Source of the DNA: Moellerella wisconsensis ATCC 35017
GTDB taxonomy: Bacteria > Pseudomonadota > Gammaproteobacteria > Enterobacterales > Enterobacteriaceae
NCBI RefSeq assembly: GCF_001294465.1
Contig: NZ_LGAA01000026.1
Span: 1 to 64,000, forward strand
DNA length: 64,000 nucleotides
Reading direction: 5' to 3'
The position numbers and the translations under genes are program-made. The number at the start of each line of letters is the position of its first letter. Position 1 is the stretch's first letter. This document shows, piece by piece, positions 10,264-18,975 of this stretch. The notes beneath the pieces are model-generated. The model was not told where the DNA came from and searched no databases. It was given only the letters and a program-made list of their open reading frames with translations.

Positions 10264-11973
10264 TTAATAATTCCAGTTAACAGAGAAAGCAAATGTTGCC
10301 GGATCGGTTCTAAATCCATCCGGTTTTGAAAACGGAGTTCCAATAGAGAGGTCATAACTTAAGTTGGCAGGATTAATCGCACCACGCAGGCCGATAGCAC
10401 CACCGGCAAGGTGTGTCCCTAAATTAATGTCAGTCCCACGCCCGCTAATTTTGCCGTAATCGACACCCACATACAGTTCTTGCGCGGGGACAGGCAATGT
10501 CCATGATAAGGTGTTACGTAGCGTCCAACCTTCATCCGCACTAAGAGTACGTTCACCATCAAAGCCGCGCACCGTCCAACGGTTACCGATACTGAACTGA
10601 TCTTGCGGTGTCAGTGGTCGGTCACTGATTTGACGGGAGTATTGGGACTCAAACCGCAACGATTGGTCTGCCAAGGTAAATGGAATACTTGCAGAAGCGG
10701 AAAATTGCATGATAATCGCCAGTGCGGTCGCATAATCTTGGGACGCTTTACTGCGGAACTCTTCGTAGGCAGGCATCGCCCCAAACCAACGCGTCCCGTG
10801 CTGATAACTCGCCCCCACATTTACGGTCGATTGCCCAATATATTGACGATGATTAAGACCGAGCTTCCATGCGGTGGTGCGCCGTTTTTGGTTTTCAATT
10901 TCGGTGTTTTGCACAAAGTTACGGGTTTCGCGCAAATTCACATCATAGGTCGCGGTCGTTTTGGCGGTCGCATCACGGTATAAAACGTTGCTCAGTTGCA
11001 GATTCAGGCTTTTACTTTTACCGCGATATTCGATATCGCTGTTCGCGCCCGCGATAGTTTGGGTATATTCATAATCGCTCGCGGTCGTGGCAAACTGCCA
11101 ATACCCAAAGGGTACCGAGTAATGGGCGCTGTAGTTAGCCGTATCTTTGTCGCTGGAAAAACTTAAGTCTCGCGTCGCCGTAATATAGAAAAGATCGCTG
11201 AGGGAAGTCGGGTTATCCAATGCCAGCATCACGCCCGCTTGATTTTTTCCCGTGCTTTTTGAGCCTGAATTATCAACCCATGCCCCTGCATGCCAATAAC
11301 GTGATTGCTGGCGCTTAATCACAATCTGAGTTTCACCGGGGCCATCTCCAGGGACCATTTCCATTGAGGCTTTTACGGTCGGCAAACGCTGTAAGTTTTC
11401 CAATCCTTGCTCAATATCTCGTAAATCCAATAAATTCCCCGCACGCGCAGGCATCGCACTGTATAACGTACTGTAGGTCGATGGATCATCAGTGAAAACA
11501 ACCTTTTGTACTTTTCCAGGCAATATCAATAACTTAAGAATACCCGATGATAAATCTTGTTCTGGTACTAATACGCGAGTCGTTATCCAGCCATGGCTGA
11601 TCAGCCGATTTTGTATATCAGTCACTAAATGATTAATACCTTTTACACCAACACAATGACCGACGGCTTGATTAGCTAAACGCTGAATCGGCACCCAATA
11701 GGGTAAGGCCTCTTGTCCTGTGACTGAGACCTGCTTAAGGATAAAGCACGGGGTTTCATTCGGAAATTGCAACCTGCTTTTCACGACAGGCACAGATAAA
11801 CTCACATCAGGCGCCTTTGCCTCAAATTGTTGTTGCTGTGCCTCCTGCCGCTGAGTTTGTTGCTGTAATAAACGTTCCGAATTTTCGGGAGATTGAGGGG
11901 CAGCGAAAGTCGTTAATGTGGACAATAAAGCAAAAGACAATATGCCACAGTGCCAAGGGAAGCTCCGTTTCAT
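10264..11973 (-). CDS. cdiB: CdiB outer-membrane two-partner secretion transporter
   Basis: A 569-residue member of the FhaC/ShlB/CdiB family, an Omp85-related pore that exports and anchors its TpsA partner. A signal peptide ends near FAAPQ (residue 26), followed by a Gln-rich linker, POTRA domains at about residues 75-225 (FILKQVSVTG, then a region with two-Cys spacing CFI...HCVG), and a 16-strand barrel to the C-terminal aromatic SVNWNY. The conserved barrel-lid motif appears as VRGFDGE at about residue 480. Length is normal for the family. It lies immediately upstream of cdiA on the same strand, the cdiBAI order. The start has an AGGA ribosome site seven bases upstream. Confidence 0.93.
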   Translation of the reverse strand: MKRSFPWHCGILSFALLSTLTTFAAPQSPENSERLLQQQTQRQEAQQQQFEAKAPDVSLSVPVVKSRLQFPNETPCFILKQVSVTGQEALPYWVPIQRLANQAVGHCVGVKGINHLVTDIQNRLISHGWITTRVLVPEQDLSSGILKLLILPGKVQKVVFTDDPSTYSTLYSAMPARAGNLLDLRDIEQGLENLQRLPTVKASMEMVPGDGPGETQIVIKRQQSRYWHAGAWVDNSGSKSTGKNQAGVMLALDNPTSLSDLFYITATRDLSFSSDKDTANYSAHYSVPFGYWQFATTASDYEYTQTIAGANSDIEYRGKSKSLNLQLSNVLYRDATAKTTATYDVNLRETRNFVQNTEIENQKRRTTAWKLGLNHRQYIGQSTVNVGASYQHGTRWFGAMPAYEEFRSKASQDYATALAIIMQFSASASIPFTLADQSLRFESQYSRQISDRPLTPQDQFSIGNRWTVRGFDGERTLSADEGWTLRNTLSWTLPVPAQELYVGVDYGKISGRGTDINLGTHLAGGAIGLRGAINPANLSYDLSIGTPFSKPDGFRTDPATFAFSVNWNY

Positions 11974-13198
11974 TGAATTCCTGTCAGTTTATGTATGGTG
12001 TTAAGTATAATTATCGAGCGATATTTACACAAATTGACGATAAGAACAATAAGATGGAATCGCATTTTTTAACAAATGAAATTTAATATCAGTTTTAATT
12101 CTATGGAGAGTATTTATTGGAGATTATAGCTGGATTTTTTCTTTATACAGGATTTAAATTTAATAGTGGCAGGATAATTACAATTTAGCGTATATAATAA
12201 AACTTACTATTTTAATATAAACTTCATTTTGTCGTGACATAAATAACTAATTCATTATTTTTATCTGATTTTTATTCCTGTATACATAGGATAGTAAGGT
12301 CATTCTCACTCATAGCGATAAACAGATTGAAGTTAATGGTATGGCAAAAGATTTAAAGATATTTTTGCTCGACACTCTAAAAAAATATAATCAGTTATTT
12401 TATTTCTGTGATTATAACAGACAGTAAAAACGGGATCGGAAAACCCGACCTGATTACCCTATTGTTTCAATCATCATTGTTCCCTGTCAGCGATATATTA
12501 GCTATATTCGTCAATTGATATTGATGCTAACGGTACTTTTGTCAAACGCTATCTAATTGATTATTCGAACCAGCAAAAAGAATTATCAGGCAATATATCT
12601 ACGTTGGAACAAAAAGGACTGAGGTTAAGATCGAATTAAAATTGACATAACACACTATAAAAGAACAACAAAATATAGTCATCACGGCCATAACTTTACC
12701 TGTGTCTGCTTTAACTCGCTCAGGTGCTTTTATTACCGTTCCTGGCGTGGTGATCCTAATTGATTTTACTTTTCTCATTTTTGGATTATTAATCTTGATA
12801 TCATCACAATATAAACTATCGATTAAAATATAATGCTGGTGGGACTCTAGAAGATCGGATAATAATTCTAATTTATAAGAGTTATCTAAACGTTAATTTA
12901 TCCTGTGTGTAGATATAATCTGTTGATTATAAAAAGTTAACCTATAATATAGGTTTTTGACTTTTGATAATACTTAACTCTGTCACAAAGCCAGAATAAA
13001 AATAGCCTCCGCTATATTAATTATCTGTTTTAATGACACCCAACCAAAATATAGCTAACTATTATTAATCAATTGCTATTGAAATAGTATTCCAGTTAAT
13101 AATTTTTCACATTCAGTAACCATTGGAATCACAAATAAATATTTCCAGCATTAAAATTAAATGCTCACTTATAAATTTTTAATAGGTTATTAATTAAC
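11974..13198. other. Long AT-rich intergenic region, no intact gene
   Basis: Between the divergent cdiB and the ankyrin gene there are 1.2 kb of AT-rich DNA. Apart from the frame-broken remnant at 12302-12832 and an AGGA ribosome site before cdiB, no intact gene, tRNA or convincing terminator is seen. The cdiBA promoter must lie here; several A/T-rich -10-like hexamers exist near 12010-12200, but none stands out. Confidence 0.5.
12302..12832 (+). pseudogene. Frame-broken remnant of an unidentified gene with a C-terminal membrane segment
   Basis: Four successive stretches of coding-like sequence occur in different frames: about 12302-12427 (contains MAKDLKIFLLDTLKKY), 12426-12510 (KPDLITLLFQSSLFP), 12511-12640 (DIDANGTFVKRYLIDYSNQQ) and 12650-12832 (ITLPVSALTRSG, then a hydrophobic run LIDFTFLIFGLLILI and a short basic tail). 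Stops and frame changes separate them. I read this as one decayed gene of about 170 codons with a membrane anchor near its end. I do not recognise the family. Chance open stretches in AT-rich DNA remain possible, though the composition of these pieces looks protein-like. Confidence 0.45.
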
Positions 13199-13933
13199 AT
13201 GCATATAAAAAGTTTGATTTTTTCACTATCTTTAATTGCTTTTAGTACTCATGCACAAGTCATTAATAATAATCCACCGGAATATAGCTCATTCAAGTCA
13301 AATTACGCTGAAATGACTGAGCTGGCAAATGAGAAACGGTTACCCCATAGAATATTTTATAAAATCCCAAGCACTGGCGATAATGCAGAATGGTTTGATG
13401 CGGTCAAACATGGTGATCTAGAGAAAGTTAAAGAAATGGTTGCTAATGGGCAAGATATTGAAGCAAAAGATACAGGGAGTCTAGACCAAACAGCACTGGG
13501 TTGGTCTGCTTTCATCGGTGACGAAGAGATGGTCGATTACCTTATTTCACAAAAAGCAAACTTATGGGCTACTGATAAAGGCGACGTATATAACGTATTA
13601 AAATCTGCTGTTCTTGGGAAAAATGTGCAAATTGTTGAGAAAATTCACAACATAATGAGAGACCAAGTTGATCTTAACAATCAAGAAATTGAAAGTGATG
13701 GTGAAACTCTTCTAATGGTTGCGGCTAGTAATAACCGTATTGATATAGTCAAATATCTGTTATCTCAAGGTGCAGACATTAACCGCGCAACAACCACAAA
13801 TGATAAAACATTACCTTCTTACGACCAAAGCGCATTAACCTATGCATGTAAGAATAACCTTCCTGAAATGCAGAAGTTATTAATCGATAATGGCGCACTA
13901 AACCATAGAACTGGAAAGCCATCCTGTAACTAA
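13199..13933 (+). CDS. Exported ankyrin-repeat protein
   Basis: A 244-residue protein with a clear Sec signal peptide (MHIKSLIFSLSLIAFSTHAQ, cleavage after HA or AQ near residue 20), so it is probably periplasmic or secreted. Ankyrin repeats occupy roughly residues 60-240: AEWFDAVKHGDLEKVKEMV, TALGWSAFIGDEEMVDYL, LKSAVLGKNVQIVEKI, TLLMVAASNNRIDIVKYLL with GADIN, and ALTYACKNNLPEMQKLL. Ankyrin arrays are protein-binding scaffolds, and small exported bacterial versions are poorly characterised. The gene stands alone between the cdi locus and the beta-lactamase, and a rho-independent terminator follows. Its partner and function cannot be read from sequence. It lies in the serT-associated accessory block. 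Confidence 0.85.
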   Translation: MHIKSLIFSLSLIAFSTHAQVINNNPPEYSSFKSNYAEMTELANEKRLPHRIFYKIPSTGDNAEWFDAVKHGDLEKVKEMVANGQDIEAKDTGSLDQTALGWSAFIGDEEMVDYLISQKANLWATDKGDVYNVLKSAVLGKNVQIVEKIHNIMRDQVDLNNQEIESDGETLLMVAASNNRIDIVKYLLSQGADINRATTTNDKTLPSYDQSALTYACKNNLPEMQKLLIDNGALNHRTGKPSCN

Positions 13934-13943
13934 TCCTTTCATT

Positions 13944-13972
13944 AATACCGCTTTTATTTGGCGGTATTTTTC
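13944..13972 (+). terminator. Rho-independent terminator of the ankyrin gene
   Basis: The inverted repeat AATACCGC / GCGGTATT with a short T/A-rich loop is followed by a run of T, starting 11 bp after the stop codon. Confidence 0.85.
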
Positions 13973-14411
13973 AACTCATAACGTATTCACTTTATTGAAT
14001 ACTAATTGGTGACAACGCATTGTTTTTATTGCGAGAGATCACTATGACCACTTGAAACCTTAGTATTATTGAAACCTTAGTATTAATTTCTATTTGCTAA
14101 ATAGTGTTTTCACTGGAAACCATTGTGGAAACCTCGCCCAGTAACCTTACCGTTATCAGCTTAGCACTCACCATAATCCCACCGTTTAGACTTGCCGTAA
14201 CCCCTTGTTGTTCAACGTGGATAAACTATTGATTTCATCGATAACGCATATTTGCGTCACGATTTCAAGCCGTCCTCGGTATCAAGGGTCACATTTCAAC
14301 TGTCACCATCTCCGACTAATTAAAAGAACCTATTTGTCATTTATTTGAATTCAATAGGGCATTTTTGATATCCAAACCGCCCCAATATATAATCTAAATT
14401 TCAGCTGATGG
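13973..14411. other. Intergenic region with a 17-bp tandem duplication
   Basis: No intact gene is seen. A perfect tandem duplication of the 17-mer TTGAAACCTTAGTATTA lies at 14052-14068 and 14069-14085. A short open stretch on the minus strand (about 14095-14200, ending VSTMVSSENTI) may be a scrap of a lost gene, but it has no recognisable relatives. Confidence 0.4.
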
Positions 14412-15269
14412 TTACCAGTTTTTAATCAACGTATTTCCTATATCTGCAATATGTCTATTTAGCTCATTCATAGTTGCTTCATTCTGTGTCATATAGATGA
14501 TTACGATACGTGAAGGTTTCCCGTAAGGCCCCAGTAGTGCTACTATGCCACGGGAACCATGCTTGCCTGCACCACTTTTATCTGCAATATACCAGCCAGC
14601 GGGAAGTACTGAGCGAAAAAGCTGCCCCGCGACTCTATCCGCTTCCATCCAGTCGATTAACTTGGCTTGTGAGGTAGGTGTGAGTATCTTACCAGTAAAC
14701 AAATTCCGCATAGTTTGAGCCATGGATTCAGGCGTAGTAGTATCGCGTTCATCACTGGGAAATGCTTCATTTAATTCTGGTTCATAACGATCTAGACGAG
14801 TAATCTGGTCACCAGTTTTACGCAAAAAACTTGTTAATTTCTGTGGGCCGCCCATTGACTCTAGCAATAGATTAGCGGCAGTGTTATCACTCATTGTTAT
14901 GGCAGCATCGCATAATTCGCCTACAGTCATTCCATCAACAAGATGTTTTTCAGTCACTGGTGAATATTCGTCAAGATTATGCTGACTATACATTATGCGG
15001 CGATCAAGCTGCTCTTGCCCTGTATCAACACGTGATAATATTGCAGCACACAACAAAACTTTATGAGTGCTCATCATTGGAAAACGTTCTTTAGAACGAT
15101 AGCTTTCAAGTATCTTACCACTTACAAGATCGAGTTCTGTGTAGCCTACTTTCCCATTAAGTTGTTCTTCAGTTGTTTTTATTCTATCAAGAGTCGTTTC
15201 AGGTACAGAAAACGCTGGTAGACAAAATGCAGTAAGCAATAGAATAAGGGGTAGCCGAAAACATTGCAT
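14412..15269 (-). CDS. Class A beta-lactamase, TEM-like
   Basis: A 285-residue serine beta-lactamase (TEM-1 has 286). A signal peptide ends near residue 21, so the enzyme is periplasmic. The full class A catalytic set is present: STHK at 67-70 (Ambler S70, K73), SDN at 127-129, E163 in the omega loop (Ambler E166, in RYEPELN), KSG at 231-233, and Cys74/Cys120 as the TEM disulphide pair. Aligned by eye with remembered TEM-1, the mature protein is roughly 70% identical and nearly colinear. Positions that vary in clinical TEM variants differ here: Thr at Ambler 182, Lys at 240, Leu at 275, His at 72 and Tyr at 165; M69, E104, R164, G238 and R244 are kept. An AAGG ribosome site precedes the ATG. 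No regulator gene adjoins it. It sits in the serT accessory block; hydrolysis of penicillins is expected, and the cephalosporin spectrum cannot be predicted. Confidence 0.95.
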   Translation of the reverse strand: MQCFRLPLILLLTAFCLPAFSVPETTLDRIKTTEEQLNGKVGYTELDLVSGKILESYRSKERFPMMSTHKVLLCAAILSRVDTGQEQLDRRIMYSQHNLDEYSPVTEKHLVDGMTVGELCDAAITMSDNTAANLLLESMGGPQKLTSFLRKTGDQITRLDRYEPELNEAFPSDERDTTTPESMAQTMRNLFTGKILTPTSQAKLIDWMEADRVAGQLFRSVLPAGWYIADKSGAGKHGSRGIVALLGPYGKPSRIVIIYMTQNEATMNELNRHIADIGNTLIKNW

Positions 15270-16069
15270 ATTGATAGATAACCTTCATGTTGAATATACG
15301 AACTGTTTTGATAGATCGTTAGCAATTGATGTTTAAAGCCCAATCGTACGGAAACGTATATAAAAAATATACACAATCCATCATAAATTAATATTTGTAG
15401 TGATCAACAAAAACTGGTTAAGGTGTAGAGTTTTTTGGTATCGGCACAGTAACTACCTATTTAACAGACATAAATACCCTAATTCCCTAATGTGGTACTA
15501 ATCAAAATGGAGCGAAAAATATCATATAACTAGATTTTTTGTTCTATCAATTACCATAAAAAATATTGACCTAATCATTTCCATCCAATGTAGCCAGCCC
15601 TCACGCTTTAGCTAAAACATCATCGGCCTTGATAAGTGAGCGTGATAGGGATTGTTTTTATTAATTCGCAATTTCGTTCACAACTGAAGTTCTCTGAAAT
15701 AGTTGATAACCAGTTTCTGACGCTCTCTTTTCACTATAGTCGGCTCTTATTGCTGCTTGAGTAACACCTCTATCTATCAGAAATTAAATAATAAATTTCT
15801 TTTACTGCGTTATTAGCTTCTATCTTCAGCTAATGATTTCGTGCTACTTTCAATTTGTGAATTCGCAGTTTTAGTGCGTAATTTTATTTGATGCCAAGTA
15901 CTATTTATCAGTATGTTACTTACCAATACTTCAAATTAACTGTTCAGTGTGATGGTTTCGTTTTGCGCAATGACCTATAGTTTTCTCTAGTAGCAAGGCT
16001 AGTTGTAAGGGTAGACTTAACTTGGAGACCTAATTAGAGCTATTATTGAATATAATTAGTGAGGTCAAA
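15270..16069. other. Intergenic accessory DNA with decayed fragments
   Basis: About 800 bp upstream of the beta-lactamase contain no intact gene. The stretch must carry the bla promoter, which I could not assign with confidence. It includes the terminase scrap at 15661-15783; the rest is AT-rich and unassigned. Confidence 0.5.
15661..15783 (-). pseudogene. Phage terminase small-subunit fragment
   Basis: Forty codons between two stops read FLIDRGVTQAAIRADYSEK and then continue with ASETGYQLFQ and VVNEIAN. The pattern L-D-x-x-TQAAIRAGYS-x-K-x-A-x-x-x-G-x-x-L is the helix-turn-helix start of the terminase small subunit found in many tailed prophages. The upstream start and downstream remainder are missing, so this is a remnant. 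It points to a former prophage beside serT. Confidence 0.6.
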
Positions 16070-16600
16070 ATGGTTAGAAAAGTGACACCTGAATTTAAGC
16101 GTGAATGTGCAGAGTTAATCATCATTCATGGCTATAAACATAAAGATGAAACTCAAGCTATGTCTGTGGCATTATTCTCAATCCAACGTTGGGTTACGCA
16201 ATATAAACAAGAATAAAAAGGGATCATACCTAAAGCAACAGCATTAACTCCTGAGCAACTACGCATCCAAGCTCTAAAAAAATAAGTTAAACAGCTCCAA
16301 AGTAATAATCAACTGCTAAAAAGGCGTCAGCCTTCTTCGCCATGGAAATGAACAACAGCAACAGATCGCGTTAATTCTGAAGAAGATAGATTTTAATGTT
16401 AAACAGATTTGCCGTTGTTTATCTATACCATCAAGCTCATTTTATTATCGTGCGTATCCTAAAATAATTGGTGCTGATAAGCATCGATTAGAAATTTCTA
16501 TTAATCACCAATATTGTATAGGAAAATTGTAGAGGGAATTTCTATACAAAAAACTATACAACAAATTGTAGATATTTAGGAAGACGTTAGTAGACTTCGA
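16070..16600 (+). mobile_element. Degenerate IS3-family insertion sequence
   Basis: The reading frame from the ATG at 16070 matches IS3-family OrfA (VTPEFKRECAELIIIHGYKH, IQRWVTQYKQE, ALTPEQLRIQ, a leucine-zipper part KQLQSNNQLLK). It is broken by in-frame TAA codons at 16214 and near 16282 and by a one-base loss before the segment that would read KASAFFAMEMN. A start of OrfB follows (KQICRCLSIPSSSFYYRAYP), but it ends after about 50 codons and no catalytic DDE region is present. Terminal inverted repeats could not be assigned. The element is dead and truncated. Its right part runs to within 80 bp of the tRNA gene. Confidence 0.8.
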
Positions 16601-16675
16601 TAAAGTGATATTTCGCTAGAATGCTTGATTTAACTGAGGTTAGGAGACTTTAGTAGACTTGATTGGAGGTGAAGA

Positions 16676-16763
16676 TGGCGGAGGAGGAGAGATTCGAACT
16701 CTCGGATGGTTTCCCATCGGCGGTTTTCAAGACCGCTGCCTTCAGCCGCTCGGCCACCCCTCC
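16676..16763 (-). tRNA. serT: tRNA-Ser, anticodon UGA
   Basis: An 88-nt class II tRNA with an encoded CCA. The acceptor stem GGAGGGG pairs with CUCCUCC, followed by discriminator G and CCA. The anticodon loop holds CUUGAAA with anticodon UGA, there is a long variable arm, and the T arm reads GAGAGTTCGAATCTCTC. It decodes UCN serine codons. The neighbouring tusE matches the E. coli serT location. Its 3' end faces the accessory block, the usual target for integrase-mediated insertion. Confidence 0.97.
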
Positions 16764-16946
16764 GCAATGACGAGCACTATAAACATCTCACCTATCGATG
16801 TAAACCCCTGATATGTTCAAGTGATGTAAAAATATGCAGCTTCTGGTTTAATGGATTAAAATATCGTCAACATGGTGTGAAAAACTTGGGTTCTCAGCCA
16901 AAATTTGCTAAGTTTCATCACTCTCTACTGTAGGATTAAAATTATT

Positions 16947-17276
16947 ATGTTGGTGTTTGAAGGTCAGGAAATTGAAACTGATGCTCATGGTTATCTTATA
17001 AATAGTGAGCTATGGCGTGAGGAAATGGTGCCTTTATTAGCTGAAAGTGAAAATATTTCGCTCACTGATGAACATTGGGAAATTATTCGTTTTGTACGTG
17101 AGTTCTATCTGGAATTTAATACTTCACCAGCTATCCGTATGTTAGTAAAGGCCGTTGCAAAGAAATTTGGCGAAGAAAAAGGTAATAGCCGTTATCTCTA
17201 TCGACTGTTTCCTAAAGGCCCAGCAAAACAAGCAACGAAACTCGCTGGATTACCAAAACCAGTTAAATGTATTTAA
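16947..17276 (+). CDS. tusE: TusE sulfur carrier for tRNA 2-thiouridine synthesis
   Basis: A 109-residue DsrC/TusE-family protein. TusE accepts persulfide sulfur from TusBCD and hands it to MnmA for thiolation of U34 in Lys, Glu and Gln tRNAs. The family C-terminus LPKPVKCI carries the penultimate Cys that bears the sulfur. The conserved core [14 protein letters not shown] and [20 protein letters not shown] is intact. I chose the ATG at 16947, which gives the normal length and the usual MLVFEG start; an upstream in-frame ATG at 16905 would add 14 atypical residues. It is convergent with acyP, 24 bp apart. In E. coli yccA lies between tusE and serT; it is absent here. Confidence 0.95.
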   Translation: MLVFEGQEIETDAHGYLINSELWREEMVPLLAESENISLTDEHWEIIRFVREFYLEFNTSPAIRMLVKAVAKKFGEEKGNSRYLYRLFPKGPAKQATKLAGLPKPVKCI

Positions 17277-17300
17277 TCTGCATTAATCTCACATCTTTAC

Positions 17301-17585
17301 TCAGTGGCGGATAGTGAAATCTGCCACGACTTCAGGCTTACCGTTCTCTGCAAAATAATGTTCAATTCTTGCGCCAAAAGGTCCTCCGGCTTTTAGCCAT
17401 TGCTCCGCTTGGCGTATATCATCCTGAGTACCATAAATAGCTAATTTTACGCTACCATCTTTACGATTCATGACATAGCCTTTTAGTGCCTGTTTTTTTG
17501 CCCAGTGATAGGCTTGGTAACGAAATCCAACGCCTTGAACCCGCCCATAAATATAGAATACCCGTAGGCTATTTGTCTCTGCCAT
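17301..17585 (-). CDS. acyP: Acylphosphatase
   Basis: A 94-residue acylphosphatase (YccX), which hydrolyses carboxyl-phosphate bonds in small acyl phosphates. The substrate-binding motif GRVQGVGFRYQ includes the catalytic Arg, and the catalytic Asn lies in MNRKDGSV. The start at 17585 is preferred because a strong GGAGG lies five bases upstream; the ATG at 17609 would place that site inside the gene. It is convergent with tusE. In E. coli rlmI is the next gene, but here only about 300 bp separate acyP from hspQ. Confidence 0.93.
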   Translation of the reverse strand: MAETNSLRVFYIYGRVQGVGFRYQAYHWAKKQALKGYVMNRKDGSVKLAIYGTQDDIRQAEQWLKAGGPFGARIEHYFAENGKPEVVADFTIRH

Positions 17586-17885
17586 ATTGCCTCCAATGAT
17601 TGACTCCAATAATAGGGCAATGCCCTAAATAGCAGTATTAAATATAGTAGGAGATAAATTACTGTCCATAAATATGAATGATCCCACTATTGTATTTTAA
17701 TCATTCTACGGATAGTCTGAAGGAGAAGTTACTGCTTTTGTATATAAATACAATCTATTGCGTTGGGAAATATTAATAGGGTTGATAAACAATTAAATAC
17801 TATTAGCTTGAAATTATGATTCATCTCCCCCATATCTAAGACGTATAATATGATTATTAAGCAAGGCTGTCTGGAGGTGGCTATG

Positions 17886-18203
17886 ATGATCACCAGTAAG
17901 TTTGGAATTGGACAACAAGTAAGACACAAACTCCTGGGGTATCTAGGCGTTATTGTTGATGTTGACGCTGAATACTCTCTCGAACAACCACAAAATGATG
18001 ATATTTCATCAAATGATACCTTGCGTAATGCACCTTGGTATCATGTTGTGATGGAGGATGATGACGGTGAAGCTATCCACACTTACCTTGCGGAAGCGCA
18101 AATCACCTATGAAACTTATGGAGACCATCCAGAGCAATCTTCGATGGATGAACTCGCTGAATCTATCCGGTCTCAGTTACAGGCGCCGCGCTTGCGTAAT
18201 TAA
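17886..18203 (+). CDS. hspQ: HspQ, heat-shock protein and protease adaptor
   Basis: A 105-residue hemimethylated-DNA-binding (YccV-like) domain protein, known as HspQ in E. coli, where it modulates Lon activity and DnaA turnover. The conserved parts [38 protein letters not shown] and the tail LQAPRLRN are all present. GGAGG at 17873-17877 fits either ATG 17883 or 17886; 17886 matches the family start. A hairpin terminator follows at 18229. Confidence 0.93.
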   Translation: MITSKFGIGQQVRHKLLGYLGVIVDVDAEYSLEQPQNDDISSNDTLRNAPWYHVVMEDDDGEAIHTYLAEAQITYETYGDHPEQSSMDELAESIRSQLQAPRLRN

Positions 18204-18228
18204 TCCGTTGATTATGAATCTAAATGAC

Positions 18229-18261
18229 GTGTAAGGCAGACTTACTGCCTTACACTAATTT
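18229..18261 (+). terminator. Hairpin terminator after hspQ
   Basis: An 11-bp perfect stem GTGTAAGGCAG / CTGCCTTACAC is followed by TAATTTTG, 26 bp after the hspQ stop. It lies between convergent hspQ and yccU. The T run is short. Confidence 0.6.
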
Positions 18262-18329
18262 TGTGCTATTCAATATAGCCTAGGATTTAATTAGTTAGTT
18301 TAAATTTTATTTATCTTCGTCAGATTATA

Positions 18330-18749
18330 TTAATCCAATTTCTCTAAACCCAACGCTTTAATTTCTTGTTTTGGACATTTATCCATCACACACTCCATTC
18401 CTGCTTGTAAGGCAATTTGCTCTGCCTCTGGGCTGATCACTCCCAACTGTAACCATAAAACTTTAGCATTAATGGCCGCAGCTTCTTCGGCAATACCTGG
18501 CGCAGCCTGTGCATTTCTAAAAACATCAACAATATCGACAGGTTGTGGGATATCTTTTAATTGCACATAAACCGTTTGTCCTAATAATTGTTGCCCTGCT
18601 AATTTTGGGCTCACAGGGATCACTGTATATCCTTGCTCTAATAGATAATGCATCACTTCATTGCTTGGTCTGGATGAGTTGTCACTAGCACCGACCAATG
18701 CAATCACCTTTGAATGCTGCAAAATTTGTTTAATTTGTTGTTTTATCAT
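18330..18749 (-). CDS. yccU: YccU family CoA-binding protein
   Basis: A 139-residue protein with a Rossmann-type CoA-binding domain (CoA_binding_2). The N-terminal nucleotide loop reads ALVGASDNSSRPS, followed by GYTVIPVSPK and VDIVDVFRN; the conserved Cys pair region is MECVMDKCPKQE near the C-terminus. The molecular role in E. coli is unknown; the fold is shared with the N-terminal part of succinyl-CoA synthetase alpha. It is convergent with hspQ and divergent from mgsA. yccT, which lies between yccU and mgsA in E. coli, is absent. Confidence 0.9.
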   Translation of the reverse strand: MIKQQIKQILQHSKVIALVGASDNSSRPSNEVMHYLLEQGYTVIPVSPKLAGQQLLGQTVYVQLKDIPQPVDIVDVFRNAQAAPGIAEEAAAINAKVLWLQLGVISPEAEQIALQAGMECVMDKCPKQEIKALGLEKLD

Positions 18750-18975
18750 ATAAAAGCCACTCCAAAAACAATAAGCTATTGATAGACACTATAATATATC
18801 TGCATATTTGAGATTATAATGATAAATAATATACCGCTATATAGTCACAATGCTATCTACTTATAGGTATAATATTGATGATAATCTAAATATAAGCCAA
18901 TTATAGTAACGTTATAATTTATAATGATAAAATATAATTATCACTACTTATAGCTATCTCACCCAGAGGATCTCC

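Noticed and set aside
10264-11973. Hemolysin transporter (ShlB/HpmB) instead of CdiB
   Set aside because: The partner exceeds 3400 residues and has CdiA-specific end motifs, unlike the about 1600-residue hemolysins.
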